This document shows, one piece after another, positions 24,550-32,708 of a DNA stretch of 64,000 nt. How positions within the stretch are numbered: the first letter of the stretch is position 1; each line of letters starts with the position of its first letter. The DNA comes from Peredibacter starrii (GTDB lineage Bacteria > Bdellovibrionota > Bacteriovoracia > Bacteriovoracales > Bacteriovoracaceae): contig NZ_CP139487.1 of the NCBI RefSeq assembly GCF_034259205.1, forward strand, positions 3,286,001 through 3,350,000, given 5' to 3'. Both the position numbers and the translations under genes were made by a program. The notes under the pieces were generated by a model. It was not told where the DNA came from. It made no database searches and saw only the letters and a program-made list of their open reading frames with translations.

Positions 24550-25437
24550 ATGCCCATTGAAAAGGACCCTCATAAGCAAGATGATTTTCTTATGAGAACA
24601 ATGAAGCGACATCAACTACTCATTCAAAATCAAAACATCCATTTTCTAGAGTGCGGAGAAGGAGAAAGAGTTGTGCTCTTTCATTGTAGTGGCTCTCAAT
24701 CAGGCCAATGGTCAAACTTTATGCGTGAACAAAATCAGTTCCATTGTATAGCTCCTGATCTGGCATGGTATGGAGAGAACGCTCTAGGCCCGAATCCTAA
24801 AACCGCGAATGAGATTGATCACAAAATCGTGGAAACTTTCATTGATCGATTTGCCCCTTGTCACCTCATTGGACATTCTTATGGGGCCGCTCTTTTGCTT
24901 GAGGCACTTCAAAAAAACCGCAACTCTATTTTATCTGCGACTTTCATTGAACCAGTTAGTTTCCATTTATTAAGAGATCATGATTCAAGTTTTCGCGAGA
25001 TAGATCTGTTGGTACAAATGCTTCTAGAATATTTGAATGATGGACAAAGGGTCCTGGCCTCTAAGAAGTTCATCAACTATTGGTCATTCCCTTACGCCTG
25101 GGAATTTCTGGATCACAGATTACGTGAGTATATGATTCAAAGAATTGATAAAATCACCTATGAGTTTTTACCCATGTATCATAAGTCGGGTGAACTCTTA
25201 TTTGATAATGTGACGTATCCGGTGTTCCTGATGGAGGGACAATGGACCAAGCGTCCCATCAAAAACATCATGAAAAGATTGAGTGATTATTTTATGGTGG
25301 GAACTCAGATCATCCCTATGGCAGGACATCTGGCCCCGATTGGCCGATATAAAACGGTCGATAGAATGCTCATGCAAAACTTAAGTCAGTTCAATGCCGG
25401 AAATTCTTTCGATATAGGGCAATTGAATCTTCGATGA
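24550..25437 (+). CDS. Alpha/beta hydrolase
   Basis: A protein of up to 295 residues. Seen: VLFHCSGSQSGQW (oxyanion loop), HLIGHSYGAALLLEAL with the nucleophile Ser in G-H-S-Y-G, and a late GHLAPIGRY with the candidate catalytic His. The substrate is unknown. No start has a clear ribosome site; methionines at 24592 and 24601 are also possible and would remove 14 or 17 residues. Its last 47 bases overlap the pyrophosphatase gene on the other strand, the longest tail overlap in the window. Confidence 0.85.
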   Translation: MPIEKDPHKQDDFLMRTMKRHQLLIQNQNIHFLECGEGERVVLFHCSGSQSGQWSNFMREQNQFHCIAPDLAWYGENALGPNPKTANEIDHKIVETFIDRFAPCHLIGHSYGAALLLEALQKNRNSILSATFIEPVSFHLLRDHDSSFREIDLLVQMLLEYLNDGQRVLASKKFINYWSFPYAWEFLDHRLREYMIQRIDKITYEFLPMYHKSGELLFDNVTYPVFLMEGQWTKRPIKNIMKRLSDYFMVGTQIIPMAGHLAPIGRYKTVDRMLMQNLSQFNAGNSFDIGQLNLR

Positions 25438-25918
25438 CCTTGATGGCATCGTCTTTTCCATCGATGGAAGAAATCTCGACACTCTTTTTTTCCAACTCTT
25501 TATAGCTCTCAAAGAACCTTCGAATCTCATTTATTTTATGCTTGGCCAATTCATCGATTGAGCTGATGTGAGCGTATTCAGGATCGTGTGCATGGATTGA
25601 AATGACCTTATCATCACCTTGGCCCTGGTCCTTCATTCTAATGACACCAATCGGTCTTACTCGCATGATGGACATGGGTATGACTGGAAGTTGTCCGATG
25701 ACGAGAACATCCAGGGGATCTCCATCATCGCAATAAGTTCTGGGAAAAAGACCATAGTTGCAGGGATAATGAACGGAGCTATAAAGAATACGATCCACTC
25801 GAAGTAGACCCGAATCTTTATCAATCTCATATTTGATTTTAGACCCAGAAGGAATCTCGATCATGCAATCGAGTAATTCACCATTAAAATTCAATTCAAG
25901 ATCGTGCCAAGGATTCAT
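25391..25918 (-). CDS. ppa: Inorganic pyrophosphatase (family I)
   Basis: A 175-residue soluble enzyme that splits pyrophosphate to phosphate and drives biosynthesis. Seen: EIPSGSKIKYEID, YPCNYGLFPRTYCDDGDPLDVLV with the metal-binding D-x-x-D-P-x-D, and KDQGQGDDKVISI. The size is typical of bacterial family I. AAGGAG precedes the ATG. The 3' end overlaps the alpha/beta hydrolase gene by 47 bases. A small lipoprotein gene lies 60 bases upstream on the same strand. Confidence 0.97.
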   Translation of the reverse strand: MNPWHDLELNFNGELLDCMIEIPSGSKIKYEIDKDSGLLRVDRILYSSVHYPCNYGLFPRTYCDDGDPLDVLVIGQLPVIPMSIMRVRPIGVIRMKDQGQGDDKVISIHAHDPEYAHISSIDELAKHKINEIRRFFESYKELEKKSVEISSIDGKDDAIKVIEDSIALYRKNFRH

Positions 25919-25978
25919 AGAAATCTCCTTGGCCGTAGAGTAGCAATGAGTAGCGAATTATTAAAAGACTCGAGGTGG

Positions 25979-26104
25979 CTACTGCTGCTGGTGTTCTTGT
26001 GCGATCGTACGATCTGCAGGAATCGCCACGTATTCATTCTTTCTGAAAGTCGAACAAGCGGTAGAAATAAGCCCCAAAAAAATCATAAGCGATAATGACT
26101 TCAT
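25979..26104 (-). CDS. Small lipoprotein of 41 residues
   Basis: A short unlisted gene: MKSLSLMIFLGLISTACSTF followed by a hydrophilic tail of about 20 residues ending in three Gln. The basic/hydrophobic N-terminus and STAC lipobox indicate a lipoprotein. GGGAGG lies 4-5 bases before the ATG. It sits between the pyrophosphatase and the TPP-riboswitch receptor region. After removal of the signal only about 25 residues remain. Function unknown. Confidence 0.7.
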   Translation of the reverse strand: MKSLSLMIFLGLISTACSTFRKNEYVAIPADRTIAQEHQQQ

Positions 26105-26185
26105 TATTCCTCCCATGGAATATAAGTCAATTATAGTGCAAAGAGCTTATTCGACAAAGCTTGGCAGGGTTTACCTTAAGCATAC

Positions 26186-26214
26186 TTGACTTCAACAATT
26201 GAGTATTTTAAATT
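26186..26214 (+). promoter_or_regulatory. Promoter of the TPP-controlled receptor
   Basis: TTGACT (5 of 6 to the -35 consensus) and TAAATT are separated by 17 bases, directly upstream of the TPP aptamer. Transcription would start near 26221, at the 5' edge of the aptamer. Confidence 0.55.
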
Positions 26215-26308
26215 CTTCTCACGTGGGAGTTGCTTCCTTGCATCTGAGAGGCCCGGTTTTGACCGAGCGACCACATAACTTGATCCAGGTAATGCTGGCG
26301 TAAGGAGC
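26215..26308 (+). promoter_or_regulatory. TPP riboswitch (THI element)
   Basis: The signature parts are present in order: GGGAGTTGC, GCATCTGAGAG (consensus CUGAGA), a CGGTTTTGACCG variable hairpin, then CTTGATCCAGGTAATGCTGG and CGTAAGGAG, matching the conserved GAUC..GUUAAUxC..GCGUAGG core. The closing stem pairs CTTCTCACG (26215-26223) with GCGTAAGGAG (26298-26307). That 3' strand contains the ribosome site GGAG of the receptor gene 9 bases before its ATG, so bound thiamine pyrophosphate should block translation directly. No T-run terminator lies between the aptamer and the start. Confidence 0.95.
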
Positions 26309-26315
26309 TCGTCGT

Positions 26316-28361
26316 ATGATGTATGTTTACATCATTTTCTTTTTCTTATTATCAATCCAGGCCGCAGAGAACTTAGAAGAAATCCAGGTCACAGAAGATC
26401 AAGCTACCCAGCTCTCTGACTTCACCGGTTTTACAACTCCTCTTTCTAAAATTCCACTGTCGATTAAGGCCTATAGCGACCAGGACCTGCAAAAAGCACA
26501 GGTAAAGCGACTATCTGATATAACCACCTTGGATGCATCAGTTACAGACAGCTACAACTCCACCGGCTATTGGGACATTATCTCCATCAGAGGTTTTCCT
26601 CTGGATAATAAAAATAATTTTCAGCGGGAAGGTCTGCCTATTTCAGCAGAGACCTCCATCCCTCTTGAAAATAAAGAGCGAATTGAAATTTTAAAAGGCA
26701 TCTCTGGCGTTCAGGCCGGTGTAGCGGGGCCTTCTGGTCTGGTCAACTATGTAGTTAAAAGACCAACGATTGAAAGGAAAACAATATTACGTCTTGATCT
26801 AAGTGAGAGACAAAATGTTTTAGGCGCCATTGATCTCAGTGTTCCTATTAATGAGAAGCTTCGAACACGTACGAATATTGCGCAGGAAAATCTTGATCCT
26901 AAAGTTAAAGATACCAATGGTTCTCGCTCTCTTCTGGCCCATGCATTGGATTACCGTTTTTCAGAGATGGATTCAATCGAAGGTGAAATTGAATGGTCTC
27001 GCCAATCGCAACCATCTGTTCCGGGCTACGGCCTTTTAGGAAATAAGTTACCTCATCCTCTGGATCCGACTCTCAATTTGAACAATCAGTCCTGGAGCAA
27101 ACCTGTTGAATTTGAGGGACTAACCGGAACTATAAAATACGTCCGGGCCCTGAATGATTACTGGAGAACAGATGTTCTTTTGGGAGCACAAAATTTAGTC
27201 ACAGACGACAGGCTCGCCTATCCCTATGGTTGTTCAAAAGAAAATGTTTTTGATCGTTACTGTGCTGACGGAACCTTTGATGTTTATGACTATCGAAGTG
27301 AGAATGAACGACGCTTTTCCAGGTCCGCAAAATTTTCAGTCACAGGAGAAATTCCTGGAACCGTCATTCAGAATTTAAACTTTGGAGCATGGTCGCATTC
27401 CTATCAAGAGAAGATGGGTGGCCAGGCCTATAATTTCGTAGGAGAAGGAAATGTTGATGGTTCAGCAGACCTTCCGGCCAATCCCCAAAAGAACGACCCC
27501 GGAACAAATCGCCTTGCCCGTAATCTCGATTTTTTTATCTTCGATCAATTGAGTTACTCAAAGTGGAACGTCTGGGCGGGTGTGCGCCAATCAAACATTT
27601 CTCGAAGTAGTAAGCGAACGGATGGGACGAGTGGCACTCATTATCAGCAAAGCTTTGTCTTGCCATGGCTTGCACTCTCTTATCAATTTTCAAAATTTAT
27701 GACCTATATGAGTTATGGTCAAGGAATTGAGTCCTTTGTAACTCCCAATCGCGGAGGTTACACAAATAAAGGAGAATTCCTTCCCAATGTTATCAGCCGA
27801 CAATGGGAAACGGGATTAAGAGGCACTGAATCCGTTCAATGGGGATTGAGTCTCTTTCAGGTAAAGCGTCCGGTTGTTCTTGATCAAGATCCCATTTTTG
27901 CAACCGACGGAGTGGCCCAACAGCAGGGCCTTGAGTTTGATCTTGCCCATAAGTATCAGCGCTTTTTATATGGTTTTTCTTTGATGAAACTGAATGTTGA
28001 AAGACAAGACGCCAAGATCGTTCGAGAGTTTAACGGCAAAAAAGTCATTAACGTCCCTGACGAAACGGTTCGAGGATTCATTAACTATGAAGTTCCGAAA
28101 ATTAACGGACTCAATCTAGAGTTGAGACTCATTCATGAAGGAAGACGAGCGGTTGTTTCGGACAATTCGATAATGCTTCCAGATTGGACCAGATGGGACA
28201 TAGGCATTTCGTATCTAAGAAAACAAATGCTTCTACGCTTTTACGTAGAGAACATCGGGAACAAACGCTACTGGCGCGAGTCCCCTACTCAATACGGACA
28301 CGTTTACTTATTCCCGGGGGCCGTGCAAACCGCGAACTTTAATATCGTCTATACACTTTAG
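26316..28361 (+). CDS. TonB-dependent receptor under TPP control, probable thiamine uptake
   Basis: A 681-residue outer-membrane receptor: a short signal peptide (to about residue 17, ending QAA), a TonB-box-like EEIQVTED, a plug domain (about 30-150: IPLSIKAYS, ISIRGFPLDN, ERIEILKGISGVQAG, LVNYVVKRP) and a 22-strand-type barrel ending in VYTL. By sequence it looks like the siderophore-receptor branch. The TPP riboswitch in its leader, masking its ribosome site, argues that the cargo is thiamine, a thiamine phosphate or a precursor. It is the only gene of its transcript as seen; the next gene converges and shares four bases at the stop. Confidence 0.93.
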   Translation: MMYVYIIFFFLLSIQAAENLEEIQVTEDQATQLSDFTGFTTPLSKIPLSIKAYSDQDLQKAQVKRLSDITTLDASVTDSYNSTGYWDIISIRGFPLDNKNNFQREGLPISAETSIPLENKERIEILKGISGVQAGVAGPSGLVNYVVKRPTIERKTILRLDLSERQNVLGAIDLSVPINEKLRTRTNIAQENLDPKVKDTNGSRSLLAHALDYRFSEMDSIEGEIEWSRQSQPSVPGYGLLGNKLPHPLDPTLNLNNQSWSKPVEFEGLTGTIKYVRALNDYWRTDVLLGAQNLVTDDRLAYPYGCSKENVFDRYCADGTFDVYDYRSENERRFSRSAKFSVTGEIPGTVIQNLNFGAWSHSYQEKMGGQAYNFVGEGNVDGSADLPANPQKNDPGTNRLARNLDFFIFDQLSYSKWNVWAGVRQSNISRSSKRTDGTSGTHYQQSFVLPWLALSYQFSKFMTYMSYGQGIESFVTPNRGGYTNKGEFLPNVISRQWETGLRGTESVQWGLSLFQVKRPVVLDQDPIFATDGVAQQQGLEFDLAHKYQRFLYGFSLMKLNVERQDAKIVREFNGKKVINVPDETVRGFINYEVPKINGLNLELRLIHEGRRAVVSDNSIMLPDWTRWDIGISYLRKQMLLRFYVENIGNKRYWRESPTQYGHVYLFPGAVQTANFNIVYTL

Positions 28362-29683
28362 AAAAAGATATCGGTCGCAAGCGAGATGATGGTCCCACTT
28401 TGTCCGGCAGTGTAATAGCCGAATGAACCGCCGGCGGCCGACTTATCCACGAAACTTAGAAAACCGTTTACCCGGAAATTTCTCGTGTTGGTTGGATAAT
28501 AGTTTGAACCAATTCCGGTTTCGGTTGAGTCGTTAAACTCTCCCCAAATTTTTTGGTAGGAAAGATACCCTTCAACTTTTTTAGGAACGAAGAAGTAGGC
28601 CCCTTGAAGATTAATGCCGGTATCGATGAGGGAATTACTTGGCACGCTTCCAATCAAAGTGGAGAAATCGGAAAGCTGCCGCCAGTAGAATTCACTGAAT
28701 AAAAAAAGCCCTCGGTATTTCATTGCCGCATCTGCCGACAAAAGATTGTAATCAGCTTTCTCTACGATTGCTCCCTGAGCAAGAGCATTTTCATCAAAGA
28801 GAAAGTTTCCATCTGAAATTCTGATCTGAACATTGCTCGGTGAACCAGTCTGAATCTGGGTCGCGCGATCTTCCCTACTCGTAGCACCCGAAATACCAAA
28901 ACGTGTTGCCATACTCTGGTGCTGTTCATAGTCACCGTATCCACCCTTGGGGCCAAACTCACCGGTAGTTGGCATCCACCAGATCGTGGCACCGTAGGCA
29001 AAGTCCCTAGTCAATTGACTGGATGTCACACCCAATTGAGAAATGTTGTTCCCGATCATGATGCGATAAAGAAGATCAGGTCTAAGTCCTCCGCGCAGAG
29101 ATAAACCAGTTGTAAATCCTGGTCTAAAATATTCATCTGCCATTTGACGGTCAGTCCCCAGGAAATAAGGATGCTCTCCGTTCATGGAACGAGTACCAGG
29201 TAAACCATCAATACCAAATCCCACAACTGCAGCTTCATTCACTTTATATAAAAGGTTACCGGCAATGATGGATGTCTGTACTGAGTTAAGAGACCAGAAC
29301 ATGAATGAATAATATAGTTTCGGAGTATAAATGAAACCGTTCATCCATACGAGCACACGGTGAATCTCCATATCATTTCGGGCAACGACGGTTTTCTTCG
29401 TTCCCAAATGGTCTCTGTAGTTCTGGCCACCAGGCATTTGATTCAAATAACGAGCAAGCATATAGCCCGAGATATTTAGTGATCCGCACTTGTTCTTACC
29501 AACGACAAAACCTTTGCCGGGTTCAAGAGTGCCTGAGAGAATTCTATGGTCGATCTGCTTGTTTTGAATTTCCGGTGATGGTGGCTCGGTCATACAATCG
29601 AGCACACTTTCACTATCTGGAGTTGTTTCGGCAAAAAGAATGTGAGGTAGAAGCACCAGAAGAATGAGCATTAAAATTTTCAT
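28358..29683 (-). CDS. Outer-membrane porin-like protein
   Basis: About 441 residues. The signal peptide starts at MKILMLILLVLL (29683); eight residues upstream in frame do not look like part of it. The mature protein is beta-rich with Tyr/Gly and ends in LATDIFF, so it is an outer-membrane barrel. HRVLVWMNGFIYTPKLYYSF and GLSLRGGLRPDLLYRIMIGN loosely recall phosphate-selective porins (OprP/OprO), but the match is not secure. It converges on the TPP-controlled receptor with a four-base shared stop. Confidence 0.7.
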   Translation of the reverse strand: MKILMLILLVLLPHILFAETTPDSESVLDCMTEPPSPEIQNKQIDHRILSGTLEPGKGFVVGKNKCGSLNISGYMLARYLNQMPGGQNYRDHLGTKKTVVARNDMEIHRVLVWMNGFIYTPKLYYSFMFWSLNSVQTSIIAGNLLYKVNEAAVVGFGIDGLPGTRSMNGEHPYFLGTDRQMADEYFRPGFTTGLSLRGGLRPDLLYRIMIGNNISQLGVTSSQLTRDFAYGATIWWMPTTGEFGPKGGYGDYEQHQSMATRFGISGATSREDRATQIQTGSPSNVQIRISDGNFLFDENALAQGAIVEKADYNLLSADAAMKYRGLFLFSEFYWRQLSDFSTLIGSVPSNSLIDTGINLQGAYFFVPKKVEGYLSYQKIWGEFNDSTETGIGSNYYPTNTRNFRVNGFLSFVDKSAAGGSFGYYTAGQSGTIISLATDIFF

Positions 29684-29789
29684 GTTGCCGCAGACTGCAT
29701 AACACATGCCAAAGGATTCTTACTAGAATACTTTTACTTGCGTCTATGCAGCAGAGATCTTTTGCCTCATTCAACTTTTTAGCCGGTAA

Positions 29790-29966
29790 TTAAAACCCCA
29801 TGGCAGGCGGAGGTGGTGCATGATGGATATGTCCGGCCGCAGCTTGAGAAGCATGAGCAGCAGCAGCATCCGAGGCTTGTTGAGTCCCAAAGAAATTTCC
29901 TGAAGGCTGCATTCCTGCGCATGAAGTGAATAAAGTCAGAAGAAAAAGAATAGATATAATTTTCAT
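29790..29966 (-). CDS. Small lipoprotein of 58 residues, His/Pro/Ala-rich
   Basis: A short unlisted gene: signal IISILFLLTLFTSC with an F-T-S-C lipobox at C16, then an Ala/Gln-rich helix, then GHIHHAPPPPAMGF. The three His in five residues might bind metal (guess). The ribosome site is weak, so the evidence is the lipoprotein signal and an open frame with fitting codon use. It lies between two outer-membrane barrel genes on the same strand. Confidence 0.6.
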   Translation of the reverse strand: MKIISILFLLTLFTSCAGMQPSGNFFGTQQASDAAAAHASQAAAGHIHHAPPPPAMGF

Positions 29967-30018
29967 GGAGGTCTTATCGGCCCCCCTCTGTCTGAATTTA
30001 ACTAAGAATTCTTAAGTC

Positions 30019-30978
30019 TCATATAAAGAGCGTCGCAGATAAAGAAACCTCATCTAAGAGGAAGTAATTATAGTTCACGCCCATGATGAGATGCTGTCCG
30101 AATGAGTACTGTCCACTGGCAAAGATCGCTGACTTATCTTTTTCAAATTCTAACTCCCCATTCTTATAAATTGGAGCTGAAGAATGCTCTTTTCTATAGG
30201 CCACGTTAAGAAGAACGTTTTTAAAGTGATAGGCGGCCGAATAAAGCATGATCTTCGTCTCTTCCGTAAAGAAGTCTGGATCAGAAGTGATTGAACCAAC
30301 ATCAATGGCAAGATTGTGAAGCCTGAAACCACCAGTGATGGTCTTTACGGTAAACTTGTCAGTCAAAGAATCTTTGCCATAGGCCGCTTGCGAATTAGGA
30401 AATTTCGTCAGATCGATCCATGAGTCATCCTGATAAATGGATGCTCCAACATGAAACATTCCATAACGACCGGAAATTCCCGCCCCTGGATTAATGTCCT
30501 TAATTTCAGAATGACGTTTAACAATCACACCGAAATCAAGACCGGCCTTGCGGTTACCAATTAGTTTGGCCCCTAATGCGAAAGCAAACTTCTTTGGCTT
30601 AAACTGCTGATCATTACTTACTCTTTCTTCAATCGCCTCATTTAACTCCGGAACTCGGTTACCAAAAAAACTATTGTCCAAAGAACCACTAATCAGGGCC
30701 CCACCCATTTTCCCCGTACCACTGGCGATACTGAAGAACACAGGATTTTTGGCCTGGGCAATTGCTTCAAGACCTGCACCACGATCAAAGCTCACGTTAG
30801 ATGGATTTAAAATTGCCGCGGTAGAAGGCGTTGGAGCAGTTGGAAATGTCGTTCGACGCATTTGTTTCGTCACACCAGGGCAATTGGGAATTTTAATAAT
30901 GTCACAGATGTCGGTGGGAGCCGCCAATGCCATTTCCATTGAAGAGAAAACGAACAAGAACCAAATCAAGATACGCAT
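30019..30978 (-). CDS. Probable outer-membrane protein of unknown function
   Basis: A 319-residue protein with signal peptide (residues 1-19, ending ALA). Two early cysteines (DICDIIKIPNC) could form a disulfide. The C-terminal 200 residues are alternating beta strands ending in SATLFI, suggesting a barrel of 10-12 strands. No family is recognised. A GGAG ribosome site supports the start. It is on the same strand as two other surface-protein genes but has its own gap of about 50 bases. Confidence 0.72.
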   Translation of the reverse strand: MRILIWFLFVFSSMEMALAAPTDICDIIKIPNCPGVTKQMRRTTFPTAPTPSTAAILNPSNVSFDRGAGLEAIAQAKNPVFFSIASGTGKMGGALISGSLDNSFFGNRVPELNEAIEERVSNDQQFKPKKFAFALGAKLIGNRKAGLDFGVIVKRHSEIKDINPGAGISGRYGMFHVGASIYQDDSWIDLTKFPNSQAAYGKDSLTDKFTVKTITGGFRLHNLAIDVGSITSDPDFFTEETKIMLYSAAYHFKNVLLNVAYRKEHSSAPIYKNGELEFEKDKSAIFASGQYSFGQHLIMGVNYNYFLLDEVSLSATLFI

Positions 30979-31112
30979 GATGCTCCGACGGCGTTAATTT
31001 TTGTAAGAAAAGGATATCATGCGCCGGCCGTCCTCAGCAAAAAAATAAGTTGTCATGACTCAATTCAAACGCAAAAAATACTTTATATAAAATTAAGCTT
31101 GGGGAGACGATA

Positions 31113-31367
31113 ATGAACTTTGAAAATGATACTGTCTCGGGTTGGTTTACTCTAAACGCTGGCTTCAAGGTCTATGGCAGATGTCCTGCCTGTCACTCTC
31201 CCCGAATCTCATTCCATAAAACCCGTATACCTGGTCTCAAAGGTATTTCAGCAACCAGTGTAGGTCTAACTCCTGTTTGCATTGATTGCGGGATGAACCT
31301 TCCAACGAAGCCAAGTAAGCAACAGAAACTTCTTCCCCGTAAGAAAACCAATTTCAAAGAGGCCTAA
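31113..31367 (+). CDS. Small zinc-ribbon-like protein
   Basis: An 84-residue cytoplasmic protein with two CxxC knuckles: CPACHSPRI near residue 28 and CIDCGMNLP near residue 67. This is a standard layout for one zinc ion. The C-terminal tail is basic (KPSKQQKLLPRKK). It could bind nucleic acid or a protein partner, but no specific family is recognised. GGGGAG precedes the ATG. Its stop shares four bases with the convergent hydrolase gene. Confidence 0.75.
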   Translation: MNFENDTVSGWFTLNAGFKVYGRCPACHSPRISFHKTRIPGLKGISATSVGLTPVCIDCGMNLPTKPSKQQKLLPRKKTNFKEA

Positions 31368-32233
31368 TGAAGGACGGCCTGACTTTCGAACATGTCAGTT
31401 TGATCAACTGCCCAGTTCAAGCAAAAGTCGGCCACTTCTTCCCAACCTGTTTCACCAAAAGTGTAGTGAGTTCGTTCCGGAAATTCCCGATAATCTGTTA
31501 TTGTTGTGGTCTTGTACCGATTGGCATTCTCTTTATTGATTGAAGCTGGAACGGTGTGATCATTTCCACTCGCAACGAAGAGTAGCGGAGCTCGGTTAAT
31601 ATTCTCATAATTTACTTTCGTAACAGCATTGGGATTGAAATTAGCAAACGCCGCCTGAAGCAGTGGTCGTTTCGGTCCAGGAATAGAGAACTTTTCAAAG
31701 ACCTCTCTTGATTCTTCTTCTGACAAGTTATTGGTAAAGGCAAACCTAAATTGCTCTAAGGTCAATTCAGTGATTCCGTTTGTATCCAGAGGATTCGAAA
31801 GAATTGGCCAAGCAACTCGAATTGTAGAGAGCGGCAAATTTAAAACACCACGGGTTTGAACAGAATCAATCGCAACACCTGAACACCCCAATCCCCTATC
31901 TAGCAGCAATTGAGTAATCAGACCGCCCATTGAATGCCCCATGATGATCGGGGCCCTTGAGAGAGAACGAATGATTTTATCATAGTGATTCACTATCTCC
32001 TCCACTCCTAATCCTCTTAAAAGCGTAGGATCTTTTCTGATGTCATCAATGGTTCGATCTTCAAGTCCGGGCCATGCAGGTGCAATGACATTATAACCAT
32101 GTTCATTGAATCGTTTTATCCAATTCTCCCAACATAGTGGCGTGAGCCACAGACCGTGAATAAGAACAATATCACGTCCAGGTGGAGTAAAATTCTTTAA
32201 CTCTGAAGTGTTGCTTGTTTCTTGAGTGGCCAT
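31364..32233 (-). CDS. Alpha/beta hydrolase
   Basis: A 289-residue enzyme without a signal peptide. Seen: IVLIHGLWLTPLCWENW (oxyanion region), IIMGHSMGGLITQLLLDRG with the nucleophile Ser in GHSMG, ASGNDHTVPA with the acid, and ERTHYTFG with the candidate His. It resembles the bromoperoxidase/esterase-like group; the substrate is unknown. AAGGAA lies before the ATG. Confidence 0.88.
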   Translation of the reverse strand: MATQETSNTSELKNFTPPGRDIVLIHGLWLTPLCWENWIKRFNEHGYNVIAPAWPGLEDRTIDDIRKDPTLLRGLGVEEIVNHYDKIIRSLSRAPIIMGHSMGGLITQLLLDRGLGCSGVAIDSVQTRGVLNLPLSTIRVAWPILSNPLDTNGITELTLEQFRFAFTNNLSEEESREVFEKFSIPGPKRPLLQAAFANFNPNAVTKVNYENINRAPLLFVASGNDHTVPASINKENANRYKTTTITDYREFPERTHYTFGETGWEEVADFCLNWAVDQTDMFESQAVLH

Positions 32234-32352
32234 AAGCGTTCCTTGAAAAAAGTTTCCAAATCACCCTATTTTAAACGCGCCTTCACAGAGGCACATTTCT
32301 CACTGTTTCTTGATAAGACCTTTTCACTTTTTCATAAAATTTTCTAAAGCTT

Positions 32353-32389
32353 TAACACCCTGGACTGCTGAAGAGCTTCCAGAGTGTTA
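32353..32389. promoter_or_regulatory. Inverted repeat upstream of DUF4242 gene
   Basis: 12-base arms (TAACACCCTGGA / TCCAGAGTGTTA) with one mismatch and a 13-base centre end 28 bases before the DUF4242 start codon. It could be an operator or a leader hairpin. Confidence 0.45.
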
Positions 32390-32417
32390 GAATCAAATGG
32401 CAGCAAGGAGGAACTTT

Positions 32418-32708
32418 ATGAAGAAGTTTCTAGTCGAGCGAAACATTCCGGATCTTGGAAAGAATTCCGAAGACGAATTTCAAAATCCTGATTCGCATGT
32501 CGAATGGAAAGAATCCATCGTCACCGCAGACAAAGTTTTTTGTGTCTATGAGGCGGAGAATGAAGAGGCCGTGAGAGTCCATGTTATGCAGGGTAATTTA
32601 CCGGTAAATCGAATATCAGAGATTAAGACGGTACTCACTCCAGAATCCGAGCACATGCGCTTTAGAGTGCCGGATATTGAAAAGCCAATTGATCGATTAT
32701 TGACTTAA
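32418..32708 (+). CDS. DUF4242-family protein
   Basis: About 96 residues. KKFLVERNIPDLG, WKESIVTADKVFCVYEAENEEAVRVHV and PVNRISEIKTVL match DUF4242, a small ferredoxin-like fold; one Streptomyces member (SCO4226) binds nickel. The function here is unknown. The start at 32418 is chosen for its AGGAGG ribosome site; an in-frame ATG at 32397 lacks one. It has its own promoter region with a large dyad, and its stop shares four bases with the convergent GspG-like gene. Confidence 0.8.
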   Translation: MKKFLVERNIPDLGKNSEDEFQNPDSHVEWKESIVTADKVFCVYEAENEEAVRVHVMQGNLPVNRISEIKTVLTPESEHMRFRVPDIEKPIDRLLT

